Of a stretch of DNA of 34,959 nucleotides, positions 24,708 through 33,099 are shown piece by piece. Origin of the DNA: a virus; IMG/VR virus record IMGVR_UViG_3300027140_000007, positions 1-34,959 of that record, one strand, 5' to 3'. Both the position numbers and the translations under genes were made by a program. The notes under the pieces are model-generated. The model was not told where the DNA came from, made no database searches, and worked only from the letters and a program-made list of their open reading frames with translations. Within the stretch, counting starts at the first letter, position 1; each line of letters starts with the position of its first letter.

Positions 24708-25451
24708 ATGAAACAGAAACTTACTCCTGCTGACAGGATATATAAGCTTAAAGGGGAAGTAGCCCCCCTCTCTTACACTTTACCTTCAAGAAACACAAGA
24801 AGATACCCACTGCTTTGGTTTGATGAGCAGAACAATGTGAACAGACCACTCAGATATGCAATAAATCAAAAGACTGCATTTGAGGACGAGCAAGATGGCA
24901 ATGCAATTGTAGAGCCTGTTATCTTTGAAAATGGATTCTTGAGTGTACCTAAAACCAATCCTGTACTACAGGAGTTCTTGTACTACCACCCTCTAAATGG
25001 TAGGACATTTGTTGAGGTAGACAATGAGAAAGATGCTGCAAAAGAGGTAGAGAATTTGAGTGCCGAGGTGGATGCCTTGATTCAGGCTCGTCAGCTCACA
25101 GTAGAGCAGCTCGAGACAGTATCAAGGGTGTTGTTTGGGAAAGACCCAAGTAGGTTTACAACCGCAGAATTAAAAAGAGACGTATTGGTATTTGCTAAGA
25201 AAGACCCCAAAGGGTTCCTTAATGTACTTGAGGACCCAATGCTGAAGCTTCAGGCAAATGTCCATGTGTTCTTTGAGAATAAATTGTTGGCTTTTAGGAA
25301 CGGACAGAAAGAAGTTTGGTTTAATACCGGCTCAAATAAGAAGAAAATGGTGACAGTTCCTTATGGTCAAGACCCTTATTTTACCGTAGCAGAGTTCCTA
25401 AGGTCAGACGAGGGAATAGATGCTTTGAAGATGCTTGAGAGTAACTTGTAA
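24708..25451 (+). CDS. Conserved phage structural protein (head-associated, function unknown)
   Basis: A 247-residue protein between capsid and connector genes. Recognisable stretches are PLLWFDEQNNVNRPLRYAIN, ENGFLSVPKTNPVLQEFL, YHPLNGRTFVEVD and, near the end, FRNGQKEVWFNTGSN. The early part looks like a small beta-domain, the middle (residues 105-170) a helical segment (EKDAAKEVENLSAEVDALIQ). I recall the 'WFDE..N..RPLRY..NQ..P..DEQDG' and 'HP.NG..F.E.D..KDA' patterns from uncultured marine and freshwater phages, always near capsid genes. A head-decoration or head-completion role is a guess from position. A strong terminator lies 30 bases after its stop. Confidence 0.68.
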   Translation: MKQKLTPADRIYKLKGEVAPLSYTLPSRNTRRYPLLWFDEQNNVNRPLRYAINQKTAFEDEQDGNAIVEPVIFENGFLSVPKTNPVLQEFLYYHPLNGRTFVEVDNEKDAAKEVENLSAEVDALIQARQLTVEQLETVSRVLFGKDPSRFTTAELKRDVLVFAKKDPKGFLNVLEDPMLKLQANVHVFFENKLLAFRNGQKEVWFNTGSNKKKMVTVPYGQDPYFTVAEFLRSDEGIDALKMLESNL

Positions 25452-25482
25452 TAATTAGCAACTTTCATAGTGTTTAGGTTAG

Positions 25483-25510
25483 AGAGGGTATTTCTATACC
25501 CTCTTTTTTT
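25483..25510 (+). terminator. Strong intrinsic terminator
   Basis: GAGGGTAT and ATACCCTC pair across a TTCT loop (25484-25503), with one further A-T pair outside, followed immediately by TTTTTTT. It is a textbook rho-independent terminator. It separates the head genes from the tail genes and abuts the promoter at 25514. Confidence 0.9.
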
Positions 25511-25513
25511 GTT

Positions 25514-25521
25514 TATATTTG
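25514..25521 (+). promoter_or_regulatory. Bacteroidota-type -7 promoter element for the tail unit
   Basis: TATATTTG matches TAnnTTTG and lies four bases after the terminator's T-run, 13 bases before ATG 25535. A message starting here would have a leader under about 10 bases. It would drive the connector, muzzle and tail genes. Confidence 0.6.
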
Positions 25522-25534
25522 TAAAAAGACTATA

Positions 25535-26275
25535 ATGATAAATTCCGTCAGAAATACGGTGTTGTCTATACTCAATAAAAATAACTACGGATATATATCT
25601 CCGTCAGACTTCAACCTGTATTCTAAGCAGGCTCAGCTTGAGGTTTTTGAAGAGTATTTTTCTGAGTATAACAAGACGATAAACATGGAGAATGCTCGTC
25701 AGTCGGGTACTTCTTATGCTGATTTAAGAAAGCCTATTGAAGAGGCTATGGAATTGTTTGCAACAACAGCAACGCTTACTCAGGTTGCACCTGCAACAAA
25801 TAGATTTTATCTCCCATCTCTTACGACAACAGGCTCAGACTATTTTATGATAAATAAAATTCTCTGCTATGATGCTTCTGTAAACCCAAGAGTATTTAAA
25901 GGAGAAGCAGAGAAGATTACTCATACAAAGATTACGATGCTCAATACGTCTAATCTTACTGCTCCGACAGAACAGTATCCTGCATACACGCAGGAAGGCA
26001 GTATACTTACAGTATATCCATCAACAATCAATCTTCCAAACGAAGTTGATTCAAATTATTTTAGATACCCCAAAGACCCCAAGTGGACGTATATTACGCT
26101 TACAAATGGTGAGCCCGTGTTTGACCAATCTCAAGCTGACTACCAAGACTTTGAAGTTCCATTTGAAGATGAGTATAAAATTGTTAGCAAGATACTTCAA
26201 TACGCAGGAATGTCTATTCGTGAAATAGCTGCTGTTCAATTTGGTGGTGCTGAAGAACAAAAACAATCTGTATAA
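25535..26275 (+). CDS. Connector/tail ring protein-like
   Basis: A 246-residue protein opening the tail unit. The N-terminal helical part (NGYISPSDFNLYSKQAQLEV is close to its visible pattern, with FEEYFSEYNKTINMENAR after it) is a layout I know from crAss-like connector genes located just before the muzzle gene. The middle is beta-rich (NRFYLPSLTTTGSDYFMINK), and the end is a helix (EYKIVSKILQYAGMSIREIA). It probably forms part of the ring stack joining portal and tail. The exact ring cannot be assigned from sequence. Start ATG 25535 lies behind its own promoter, and the next gene begins two bases after the stop. Confidence 0.62.
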   Translation: MINSVRNTVLSILNKNNYGYISPSDFNLYSKQAQLEVFEEYFSEYNKTINMENARQSGTSYADLRKPIEEAMELFATTATLTQVAPATNRFYLPSLTTTGSDYFMINKILCYDASVNPRVFKGEAEKITHTKITMLNTSNLTAPTEQYPAYTQEGSILTVYPSTINLPNEVDSNYFRYPKDPKWTYITLTNGEPVFDQSQADYQDFEVPFEDEYKIVSKILQYAGMSIREIAAVQFGGAEEQKQSV

Positions 26276-26277
26276 TC

Positions 26278-27201
26278 ATGGCATACATCAGTCAATACAA
26301 ATATTACGAAAACAACGGCAATCAGCCAATTGACGAGAATTGGGGTTCATACCAATACGTTAGCTTGTATGATATTGTCAACAACTTTTTGTTGATGTAT
26401 GCAGGCAATCATTCTCTTGTAAACAATGAAGAGAGATTTAAGATATTATTCCATGCAAAGCGTGCTGTTCAGGAATTGAATTATGATGCTTTTAAGAGCA
26501 TAAAAGTATTAGAACTTACAGTTGATGATACTCTCAGGTACATACTTCCTTCTGATTACGTAAATTGGGTAAGAGTAAATCTTTATAAAGATGGCTATCT
26601 TAGACCGCTTACTGAAAATATTCAAATACTTTCTTCGCTTGCGTACCTACAAGACCAAACAGGAAAGATATTATTCGACCAAGACGGTAACGCCCTCTCA
26701 CCTGAGTTTTCAGAAATCGACTTACAGCGTTTGGAAGGCACCAAGAAGAGTATATACCTCAACCCACAAAGTAGATACAACGGACAAGAAGGATGGTGTG
26801 TGAATGGCCTTTGGTATTTTGACTATAGCCTTGGTGAAAGATATGGTTTAAACACAGAGACTGCTAACTTCAATCCAACATTTGCTATTGACCAAAGAAT
26901 GGGAGTGATAAACTTTAACTCTGATATGTATGGTCAATCTGTTATTCTCGAATACATATCTGATGGTATGGAGAATGGTGATGACAGCAAGGTCAGTGTT
27001 AATAAGCTATTCGAGAAATACATTTACGCATATATTCAGTATGAGATATTGAATGCAAAGCTTGGTGTACAAGAGTATATTGTAGCTCGTGCTCGTAAAG
27101 AAAAATCGGCTTTACTTAGGAACGCAAAAATTAGAATGAGTAACATTCATCCGGGTAGACTTCTTATGAATCTGCGTGGTATGGACAAGTGGTTAAAATA
27201 A
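26278..27201 (+). CDS. Connector/tail tubular protein A-like
   Basis: A 307-residue protein. Key stretches are VSLYDIVNNFLLMYAGNHSL, FHAKRAVQELNYDAFKSIKV (an adaptor-type helical region), LELTVDDTLRYILPSDYVNW and a C-terminal helical part, KLFEKYIYAYIQYEILNAKL. The helix pair followed by 'LPSDYV.WVRV' resembles head-tail adaptor proteins (T7 gp11 / P22 gp4 type) and ring proteins of crAss-like phages. The likely role is to link the portal to the tail tube. It sits directly before the muzzle-like gene with one base between stop and start, matching the usual tail tubular A-B order of podoviruses. Confidence 0.7.
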   Translation: MAYISQYKYYENNGNQPIDENWGSYQYVSLYDIVNNFLLMYAGNHSLVNNEERFKILFHAKRAVQELNYDAFKSIKVLELTVDDTLRYILPSDYVNWVRVNLYKDGYLRPLTENIQILSSLAYLQDQTGKILFDQDGNALSPEFSEIDLQRLEGTKKSIYLNPQSRYNGQEGWCVNGLWYFDYSLGERYGLNTETANFNPTFAIDQRMGVINFNSDMYGQSVILEYISDGMENGDDSKVSVNKLFEKYIYAYIQYEILNAKLGVQEYIVARARKEKSALLRNAKIRMSNIHPGRLLMNLRGMDKWLK

Positions 27202-27202
27202 T

Positions 27203-30200
27203 ATGGCAAACATCACGAGGAACTTCATAGCAGGTAGAATGAATAAGGTCGTAGACGAGCGACTTATTCCTAATGGAGAGTACATTGATGCCCTTAATAT
27301 CCGCATGGGTTCCACTGAGCAGTCCGAGATTGGTACTGTAGAGAATACCAAAGGGAATATTCAGCTTACTACCCTTAAGTATATTGATGGAACTCCACTT
27401 AGTTCAAGTGCAAAATGTATTGGAGCGATTGACGATAGCGCAAACGAAACCGTTTATTGGTTTGTGCACGATTCAAATTTTCCCGTAGGAGCTACAGGGA
27501 AGCTTGACATGATTGTTTCCTTTAATGTATTCACGAACATATTGACTTATCATATCGTAAGTATTGATGACGGTGGTGGACTAAATACTACACTGAACTT
27601 TAATGACCAATATTTAATTACAGGTGTTGACCTTATTGACAACCTAATATTTTTTACAGACAACCTCAACCCCCCGAGGTTTTTTAACGTACAGAAAAAC
27701 TATCCTGACCCAATTAGTAATATAGACCAATTCAGCGCTGAGTCTATTCTTGTTATAAAGAAACCACCTGTAGCTGCTCCCGGTGTTCAGACTATTACTA
27801 CCGGTCAACAAGAAAATTTCTTGCAGACTCGCTTTATATGTTTTGCATATCGTTATAGGTATCAGGATGGAGAGTATAGCGCAACATCACAATGGAGTGC
27901 TCCTGCGTTTAGACCAAACCCATTTGAGTTTAGCATCAATAGCTTTCTTAATGAGGGAATGGTTAACATCAATAATACTGCAATTGTAACTTACAATACA
28001 GGTGGTGCTCTTGTAGTTGGTATTGATTTGTTGTTTAAGGAGGCTCAAAGCAATGTAATTAAAGTTATTGAAAAGCTAAGTAAGGCCGAACTTGGTCTCG
28101 CTGATAATACAGACTATACTTATACTTTCAATAATAGTAAAATATTTACTGTTCTTCCCGAGTCTGAGCTATTAAGATTATACGACAACGTACCATTATT
28201 GGCTCAAGCACAAACCATCATGGGGAATCGCCTTATGTATGGCAATTATGTAGAAGGATATAACATGCTTGATGAAAATGGTAATCCTATTAAGCTTGAA
28301 TATACAACTAACTTAGTTTCAGAATTAGTTGATTCTACATCTGTTCCTGATAGTACTTCTACCGGAACATACAATTTTGGTGGGGCTCAAACAATAGCTG
28401 ATTCTGTTTTAAATATTGACCTTACCGGAATAGACCTTGTAGAAGGAGCTTCAATTACAGCAGAGATAAGACTTAATCATTCTCAATTTGGAGGAGATAC
28501 ACCACCGCCTACTGAGCTTTCTGAAAATATAAACCTTACGTTTTCGTTTGTGTTGCCAACAAGCTATACATCAGTGTATCAAATGGCAACAAGTGTAGAG
28601 TTTCAAAGTATAGTTGGTACGGTAGCAAATATTCAACCTGTTTCAAATGCTTGTAACGGTACAACATTTACAGACCAATTTAACTGCGCACTTCCTAATA
28701 ACTTGGATGCGCTTATAAAGTTTCAAAGTGGTATTAGCGCAGCCGGCCAACCTATTGGTATCATAACATCTCCTGCAAGCCAATCAATTGGTTTTCAGTT
28801 TCCTGTTATGAGGTATGTAAACAATACGACTACTCCTACATTTAATGTTTACGAGTATTACGAAATAACATTTGCTGAGGCTAACTATCAAAAGATTGAT
28901 TCTCCACGTAGCTTGCATAGTAACCGTGGTTACGAGATTGGTATTGTATACATGGATGACTTTGGCCGTTCAACGACTGCTCTTGTCAGCCCTAATAATA
29001 CAGTGCAAGTTCCGTGTTCAGCTTCTGATACCAAAAATAGTATTCAGGTAACCATACCAACAACTCAGAAAGTTCCATTTTGGGCAACACGATATAAGTT
29101 TGTTATCAAGCCTGATGAAGAGAATTACGAAACTATTTATAGTAGTATATTTTTTGATGACCCACTAAGCAATAACGCTTACTTCTTACTTGAGGGTGAG
29201 AATGCTCGAAAGGTAGAACAAGGTGATAGGCTTATTGTAAAAGCTGATACAAGTGGTGCAACTAATAGTTGCGTGTATGCAACAGTGCTTGAGAAAGAAT
29301 CAAAGCAAGCAGGATTTATTGAGATACCAAGTGAACTTGACCCTAATGTAAAAATACCTGTACCATCAGGTGTATACATGAAGATTAATCCAAACAGCTT
29401 TGCAGTTGTTCAGAATGAACTTTCTATTGTAGCTCCGGGAACTTTACAGGTAGACCAAGATGATGCAGGGGAGTACCCTATTCTTAATTATAAAATGAAT
29501 AGGTTTGATACGGTATCTCAACAGTGGGTTGATTATTCTGTACCTGCAGGAAGCCGTATTAAATTAAGCTTTAAGTTTCAACGTCTTGGACCCGGTGGTG
29601 GTGGTGGTGCATGCGAAAGAAGAGTTTATACTTTAGAAAAAACGCTTGTGTCTTCTGCTAACTATGACAATATGAAAGAGTGGTGGGATGGCGATAATGT
29701 TGAGCAAATACTTAATGATGGAATACAAGATGTTGGGGATAATCAATGCCCTGTAGAAAACGAATATATTGCCACTTTAGCATCAAGCCCTAACGATATA
29801 CCTACTGACCTTTGTATAAACTACTATAGGTTTTACAGATACCCAATTGTTTCAGGAGATAAAAATAGCAACAAGCTTATTTTGATTGTAACAGGAACAT
29901 TGCGTTGTGGGGGTATTGCATCAAGAGAAAAACGTAGGTCTACTATTATCGTAAATATTGAGGTATTCAGAGCTGAGACCACATTGATATTTGAGACAGA
30001 ACCACAAGACGCTTTGCCTGATGTATTCTTTGAAAACAATCTATCACTTCCAATAGTTAATGGATTTCATACCGGGAACATACAGAATCAAACAGCGTCT
30101 CAACCTGCAATTATAGATACTGAGTTCTTTAACTGCTTCTGTTTTGGTAACGGAGCAGAGAGCTATAAAATTCGTGACTCTATTGTTGGCAAGACATTTA

Positions 30201-31687
30201 ATTTAGGTAATAGGGTAACGTCCGTATCTGCTCAAGATTATAAAAGGGCACATAGATTTGCAGACATGACTTATAGTGGTGTATACAACTTTGAGTCTAA
30301 CGTAAATAAATTAAATGAATTTAATCTTGGATTGCTTAACTACAAGTATTTAGAAGTTTCATTTGGTCCTATCTACAAAATGGATGGCCGTGAGACTGAC
30401 GTACTTGTGTTACAAGAAGATAAGATTTCCTATGTATTAGCCGGTAAGAACTTACTCTCAGACGCAGCAGCCGGAGGAGCCATCACTTCAGTTCCTGAGG
30501 TATTAGGCACACAGATTGCTCGTGTCGAGAAGTATGGTATCAGCTTTAACCCTGAGAGCTATGTGCAATGGGGATACTTTAGATACTTCACTGATGTAAA
30601 GCGTGGAGCAGTTCTTCAGTTAATAGGTAACTCATATAGTACGGACCAATTAAAAGTGGTATCTGAACAAGGAATGAGGACATGGTTTAGAGATGAGTTT
30701 ATCCAAAGTTTTGGGACACAAAAGATTGGAGGATTTGACCCATACATGAATGAGTATGTTTTATCTATTAATACAGATGAATTGCCTAAGCCACAGACTT
30801 GCTTAGCTTGTGGTGTTGGTCAAACATTCTCCATAGCAGCAGGTGATAGTATCAGCTACTGCGTAAACTATGGTAATGCGGTTGGAGAGAGTGTTGTATC
30901 TTATTCTGTTGACCCGTCTTCTACTGCTGAATTTGAGGTAGAGGCAACGTATAATGGAGTCCCTGTAAGCTCAGGTGTCGTTAGTGAATCAGGTACTTTA
31001 TCTGTAGATAAAAACTCTAACTCAGAAAACCAAGTTGATATTGTGATAACAGCAATTAATAATGTTGTTATAACTGTAAATGTAGGTTGCGCATCAGTTG
31101 AAGAGATTACAATCTTAGGTATTACATTATCAAGTAATCCTGATGCAGGTAAGTTCATTCATAATGAATACAGGTATACAGACGGAGATTACGTATCACC
31201 GCTTCAGTCTACATTGGTTACACTTGGAAGCTCTACGCAAAGCCCTGTGGTATCATCTTACAGTCAAGTTACAGGCGCTGCAGGTACTGCAGGATTCCCT
31301 CCGGCAGGAGCCACAATGGAGATGATTTCTAATAAGTTTGGATTTGATGACTTCGTTTTTGATATTACTACCGATAAGTTTAGATACTTAAGAAGCAATG
31401 TGTTATATCCAAACACAGCACAAGGCATTGCTAATTTGATTGCGGCATCTACTACTGTTACGCCTACAGGTTCAGGAACCTACTACTCAGGAGCATTTAC
31501 TGTACCAAGCACCGGACAATACTTATATTTGATATGGGATTATAGAAACTCTTTACCTCTTGAGCTATGCTACTCTGATGTTGATGAGAATAATGCTTGC
31601 TGTGGGTGCGATGTGCCTCCACCAACATTCAGTCTCTGCTACTCAAACGTTAGTATTTTAGATGCTTGCTGTGGGTGTAATAATTAA
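27203..31687 (+). CDS. Muzzle/tail stabilisation protein-like (tail tubular protein B role), 1494 aa
   Basis: A very large structural protein in the tail tubular B position. Early residues (NITRNFIAGRMNKVVDERLI and PNGEYIDALNIR) are typical of podovirus nozzle proteins. At about 1045-1150 it has a set of motifs I associate with crAss-like stabilisation/muzzle proteins: NEFNLGLLNYKYLEVSFGPI, ETDVLVLQEDKISYVLAGKN, YGISFNPESYVQWGYFRY and FTDVKRGAVLQL. A beta-rich C-terminal extension from about residue 1190 (ISYCVNYGNAVGE) ends in two Cys repeats (LCYS...ACCGC). The likely role is a six-fold nozzle closing the tail and guiding DNA ejection. The ordinary nozzle is near 800 residues in T7; this length fits the larger crAss-like version. 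Confidence 0.75.
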   Translation: MANITRNFIAGRMNKVVDERLIPNGEYIDALNIRMGSTEQSEIGTVENTKGNIQLTTLKYIDGTPLSSSAKCIGAIDDSANETVYWFVHDSNFPVGATGKLDMIVSFNVFTNILTYHIVSIDDGGGLNTTLNFNDQYLITGVDLIDNLIFFTDNLNPPRFFNVQKNYPDPISNIDQFSAESILVIKKPPVAAPGVQTITTGQQENFLQTRFICFAYRYRYQDGEYSATSQWSAPAFRPNPFEFSINSFLNEGMVNINNTAIVTYNTGGALVVGIDLLFKEAQSNVIKVIEKLSKAELGLADNTDYTYTFNNSKIFTVLPESELLRLYDNVPLLAQAQTIMGNRLMYGNYVEGYNMLDENGNPIKLEYTTNLVSELVDSTSVPDSTSTGTYNFGGAQTIADSVLNIDLTGIDLVEGASITAEIRLNHSQFGGDTPPPTELSENINLTFSFVLPTSYTSVYQMATSVEFQSIVGTVANIQPVSNACNGTTFTDQFNCALPNNLDALIKFQSGISAAGQPIGIITSPASQSIGFQFPVMRYVNNTTTPTFNVYEYYEITFAEANYQKIDSPRSLHSNRGYEIGIVYMDDFGRSTTALVSPNNTVQVPCSASDTKNSIQVTIPTTQKVPFWATRYKFVIKPDEENYETIYSSIFFDDPLSNNAYFLLEGENARKVEQGDRLIVKADTSGATNSCVYATVLEKESKQAGFIEIPSELDPNVKIPVPSGVYMKINPNSFAVVQNELSIVAPGTLQVDQDDAGEYPILNYKMNRFDTVSQQWVDYSVPAGSRIKLSFKFQRLGPGGGGGACERRVYTLEKTLVSSANYDNMKEWWDGDNVEQILNDGIQDVGDNQCPVENEYIATLASSPNDIPTDLCINYYRFYRYPIVSGDKNSNKLILIVTGTLRCGGIASREKRRSTIIVNIEVFRAETTLIFETEPQDALPDVFFENNLSLPIVNGFHTGNIQNQTASQPAIIDTEFFNCFCFGNGAESYKIRDSIVGKTFNLGNRVTSVSAQDYKRAHRFADMTYSGVYNFESNVNKLNEFNLGLLNYKYLEVSFGPIYKMDGRETDVLVLQEDKISYVLAGKNLLSDAAAGGAITSVPEVLGTQIARVEKYGISFNPESYVQWGYFRYFTDVKRGAVLQLIGNSYSTDQLKVVSEQGMRTWFRDEFIQSFGTQKIGGFDPYMNEYVLSINTDELPKPQTCLACGVGQTFSIAAGDSISYCVNYGNAVGESVVSYSVDPSSTAEFEVEATYNGVPVSSGVVSESGTLSVDKNSNSENQVDIVITAINNVVITVNVGCASVEEITILGITLSSNPDAGKFIHNEYRYTDGDYVSPLQSTLVTLGSSTQSPVVSSYSQVTGAAGTAGFPPAGATMEMISNKFGFDDFVFDITTDKFRYLRSNVLYPNTAQGIANLIAASTTVTPTGSGTYYSGAFTVPSTGQYLYLIWDYRNSLPLELCYSDVDENNACCGCDVPPPTFSLCYSNVSILDACCGCNN
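31565..31681 (+). repeat. Tandem Cys motif at the end of the muzzle-like protein
   Basis: Two copies, from 31565 and from 31634, encode LCYSDVDENNACCGC and LCYSNVSILDACCGC, separated by eight residues (DVPPPTFS). GCTTGCTGTGGGTG is conserved in both DNA copies, pointing to a fairly recent local duplication or strong constraint. Confidence 0.8.
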
Positions 31688-31698
31688 AAAGAAATGAA

Positions 31699-33096
31699 AT
31701 GGCAACACAAGGAACTTATTATTTAGACGCACCATCGCTTAGTTCAGCTACGGTTATTTACAGTGATGTAAACTTGACAACTGTAGCGGCAGATGGATTT
31801 TATTCTGACGGAACAATTGTTCGTGAGCAAGTATCAGGAGCACTTCTTCCACAGAACTCATGCCCATCATGTGCTACTCCATGTGGAGGAATTATTAGTG
31901 CATCAGGCGGTCAGGGTATATACTATTTGAGTACCGACTTGGGAACAGACACAGGTGCAGTAATCATAACGTTTGACCCTTATGGTGTTCCTGATGGTGT
32001 TTTGGCTACGTTTAATAGCATTAGCTACAATGGTCTATCTTCTCCTTCTTATGGATGGCTTCAAGGCAGTGCAGGTTTACCAACATACATTGGTGCAACG
32101 TCTAATGATTGTGGTATAGTAGCAGGTTCTCCATATACGTTAAGTGAATTTGAATACAACGGAACAATCTTTGCTTCATTGGGAACCACAACTTCAGTAT
32201 CTGTTCTTGCAGGACAAATGGACCTAACAGTAGGCGGTCCCGGAAACTGTGTAATGGTGGTACCAAAGACTACTGCAAGCCCATCAGTTATTGACTTACA
32301 GTTTATTGGCCCATGCTCAGGAACAGCATTTGCTATAAGTGTTTCTTGTCCGACAGCTCTTACTGAGTTTCAGTCTACATCAATGTTTGCAAGCAGCGCT
32401 CTTGCGTGTGCGGCAACAATAAATCAATCATACTATGTAGCCCATGTAAATGGTGCAGCAGGGGTGCTTGGCCTGTACGACTTAGTGTTCAGTGACCCTA
32501 ATGGTGAGTTTAAATTGTCTGCAGGTTACTATAAAACTGCTGACGCAGGAGCTAACGATTGGTTTCAAGTTGATGCAAATGGTGTTATCATTGCGTTTGG
32601 CACTTGCGCTACCGGGTCTTATACTTATACAGTAGGATTTGGAGCTACAACAGAAGACGCATGTTTACCTGCAGCAACAGGTGTTGTTACGGGAGATGAA
32701 GCAATCTTCTGCAATTGCACTCAGTTTGACGGAGCAATATTTTCTGCAGCAACTACCGGAACATACTACGTATCTAACGGAGGTTACTCAGTTCAAGTTA
32801 GTGTTACCAATGGTAATACAGTAGCTACTGTTACAGGCGCTTGTAATCCATGCACCCCATCATTTACATTTACAGGTTGTGGCGTTAGTGATTCAAGCGC
32901 AGCAGGAGCGTGTTCGGATGCAGGAACAAATCCTAAAACTTTGTATTCTGAATGTTCTACACTTGCAGTTGGTTGTAACTTATATTGGGATGCAGCACTT
33001 ACGTCACCCGTCCTTCAGTTATATGTCTTTGCTCAATCCAATTGGGACATGAGTGGAGGTGGATTAATTCAAGGTTCATCATTAGTACAATGTTAA
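31699..33096 (+). CDS. Cys-rich tail protein/adhesin
   Basis: A 465-residue, Gly/Ser/Thr-rich protein with many Cys. Its N-terminus (TYYLDAPSLSSATVIYSDVN, then GFYSDGTIVREQ and SCPSC) is a module I recall from tail proteins of uncultured Bacteroidota phages. Several beta-rich repeats follow (STDLGTDTGAVIITFDPYG, TYYVSNGGYSVQVSVTNG). The last 75 residues (GCGVSDSSAAGACSDAG, NPKTLYSECSTLAVGCNLYW, WDMSGGGLIQGSSLVQC) are closely related to the C-terminus of the 259-residue adhesin at 14817. It is probably exposed at the tail and involved in adsorption. No signal peptide or enzyme motif is visible. An A-rich leader (AAAAAGAAATGAA) precedes the ATG. Confidence 0.72.
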   Translation: MATQGTYYLDAPSLSSATVIYSDVNLTTVAADGFYSDGTIVREQVSGALLPQNSCPSCATPCGGIISASGGQGIYYLSTDLGTDTGAVIITFDPYGVPDGVLATFNSISYNGLSSPSYGWLQGSAGLPTYIGATSNDCGIVAGSPYTLSEFEYNGTIFASLGTTTSVSVLAGQMDLTVGGPGNCVMVVPKTTASPSVIDLQFIGPCSGTAFAISVSCPTALTEFQSTSMFASSALACAATINQSYYVAHVNGAAGVLGLYDLVFSDPNGEFKLSAGYYKTADAGANDWFQVDANGVIIAFGTCATGSYTYTVGFGATTEDACLPAATGVVTGDEAIFCNCTQFDGAIFSAATTGTYYVSNGGYSVQVSVTNGNTVATVTGACNPCTPSFTFTGCGVSDSSAAGACSDAGTNPKTLYSECSTLAVGCNLYWDAALTSPVLQLYVFAQSNWDMSGGGLIQGSSLVQC

Positions 33097-33099
33097 TAA

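Noticed and set aside
24340-24708. 122-residue + frame spanning the capsid end and the terminator
   Set aside because: It runs through the terminator hairpin and the next leader, is out of frame with the capsid gene, and its composition is Leu/Thr/Val-rich, as expected from frame-shifted reading.
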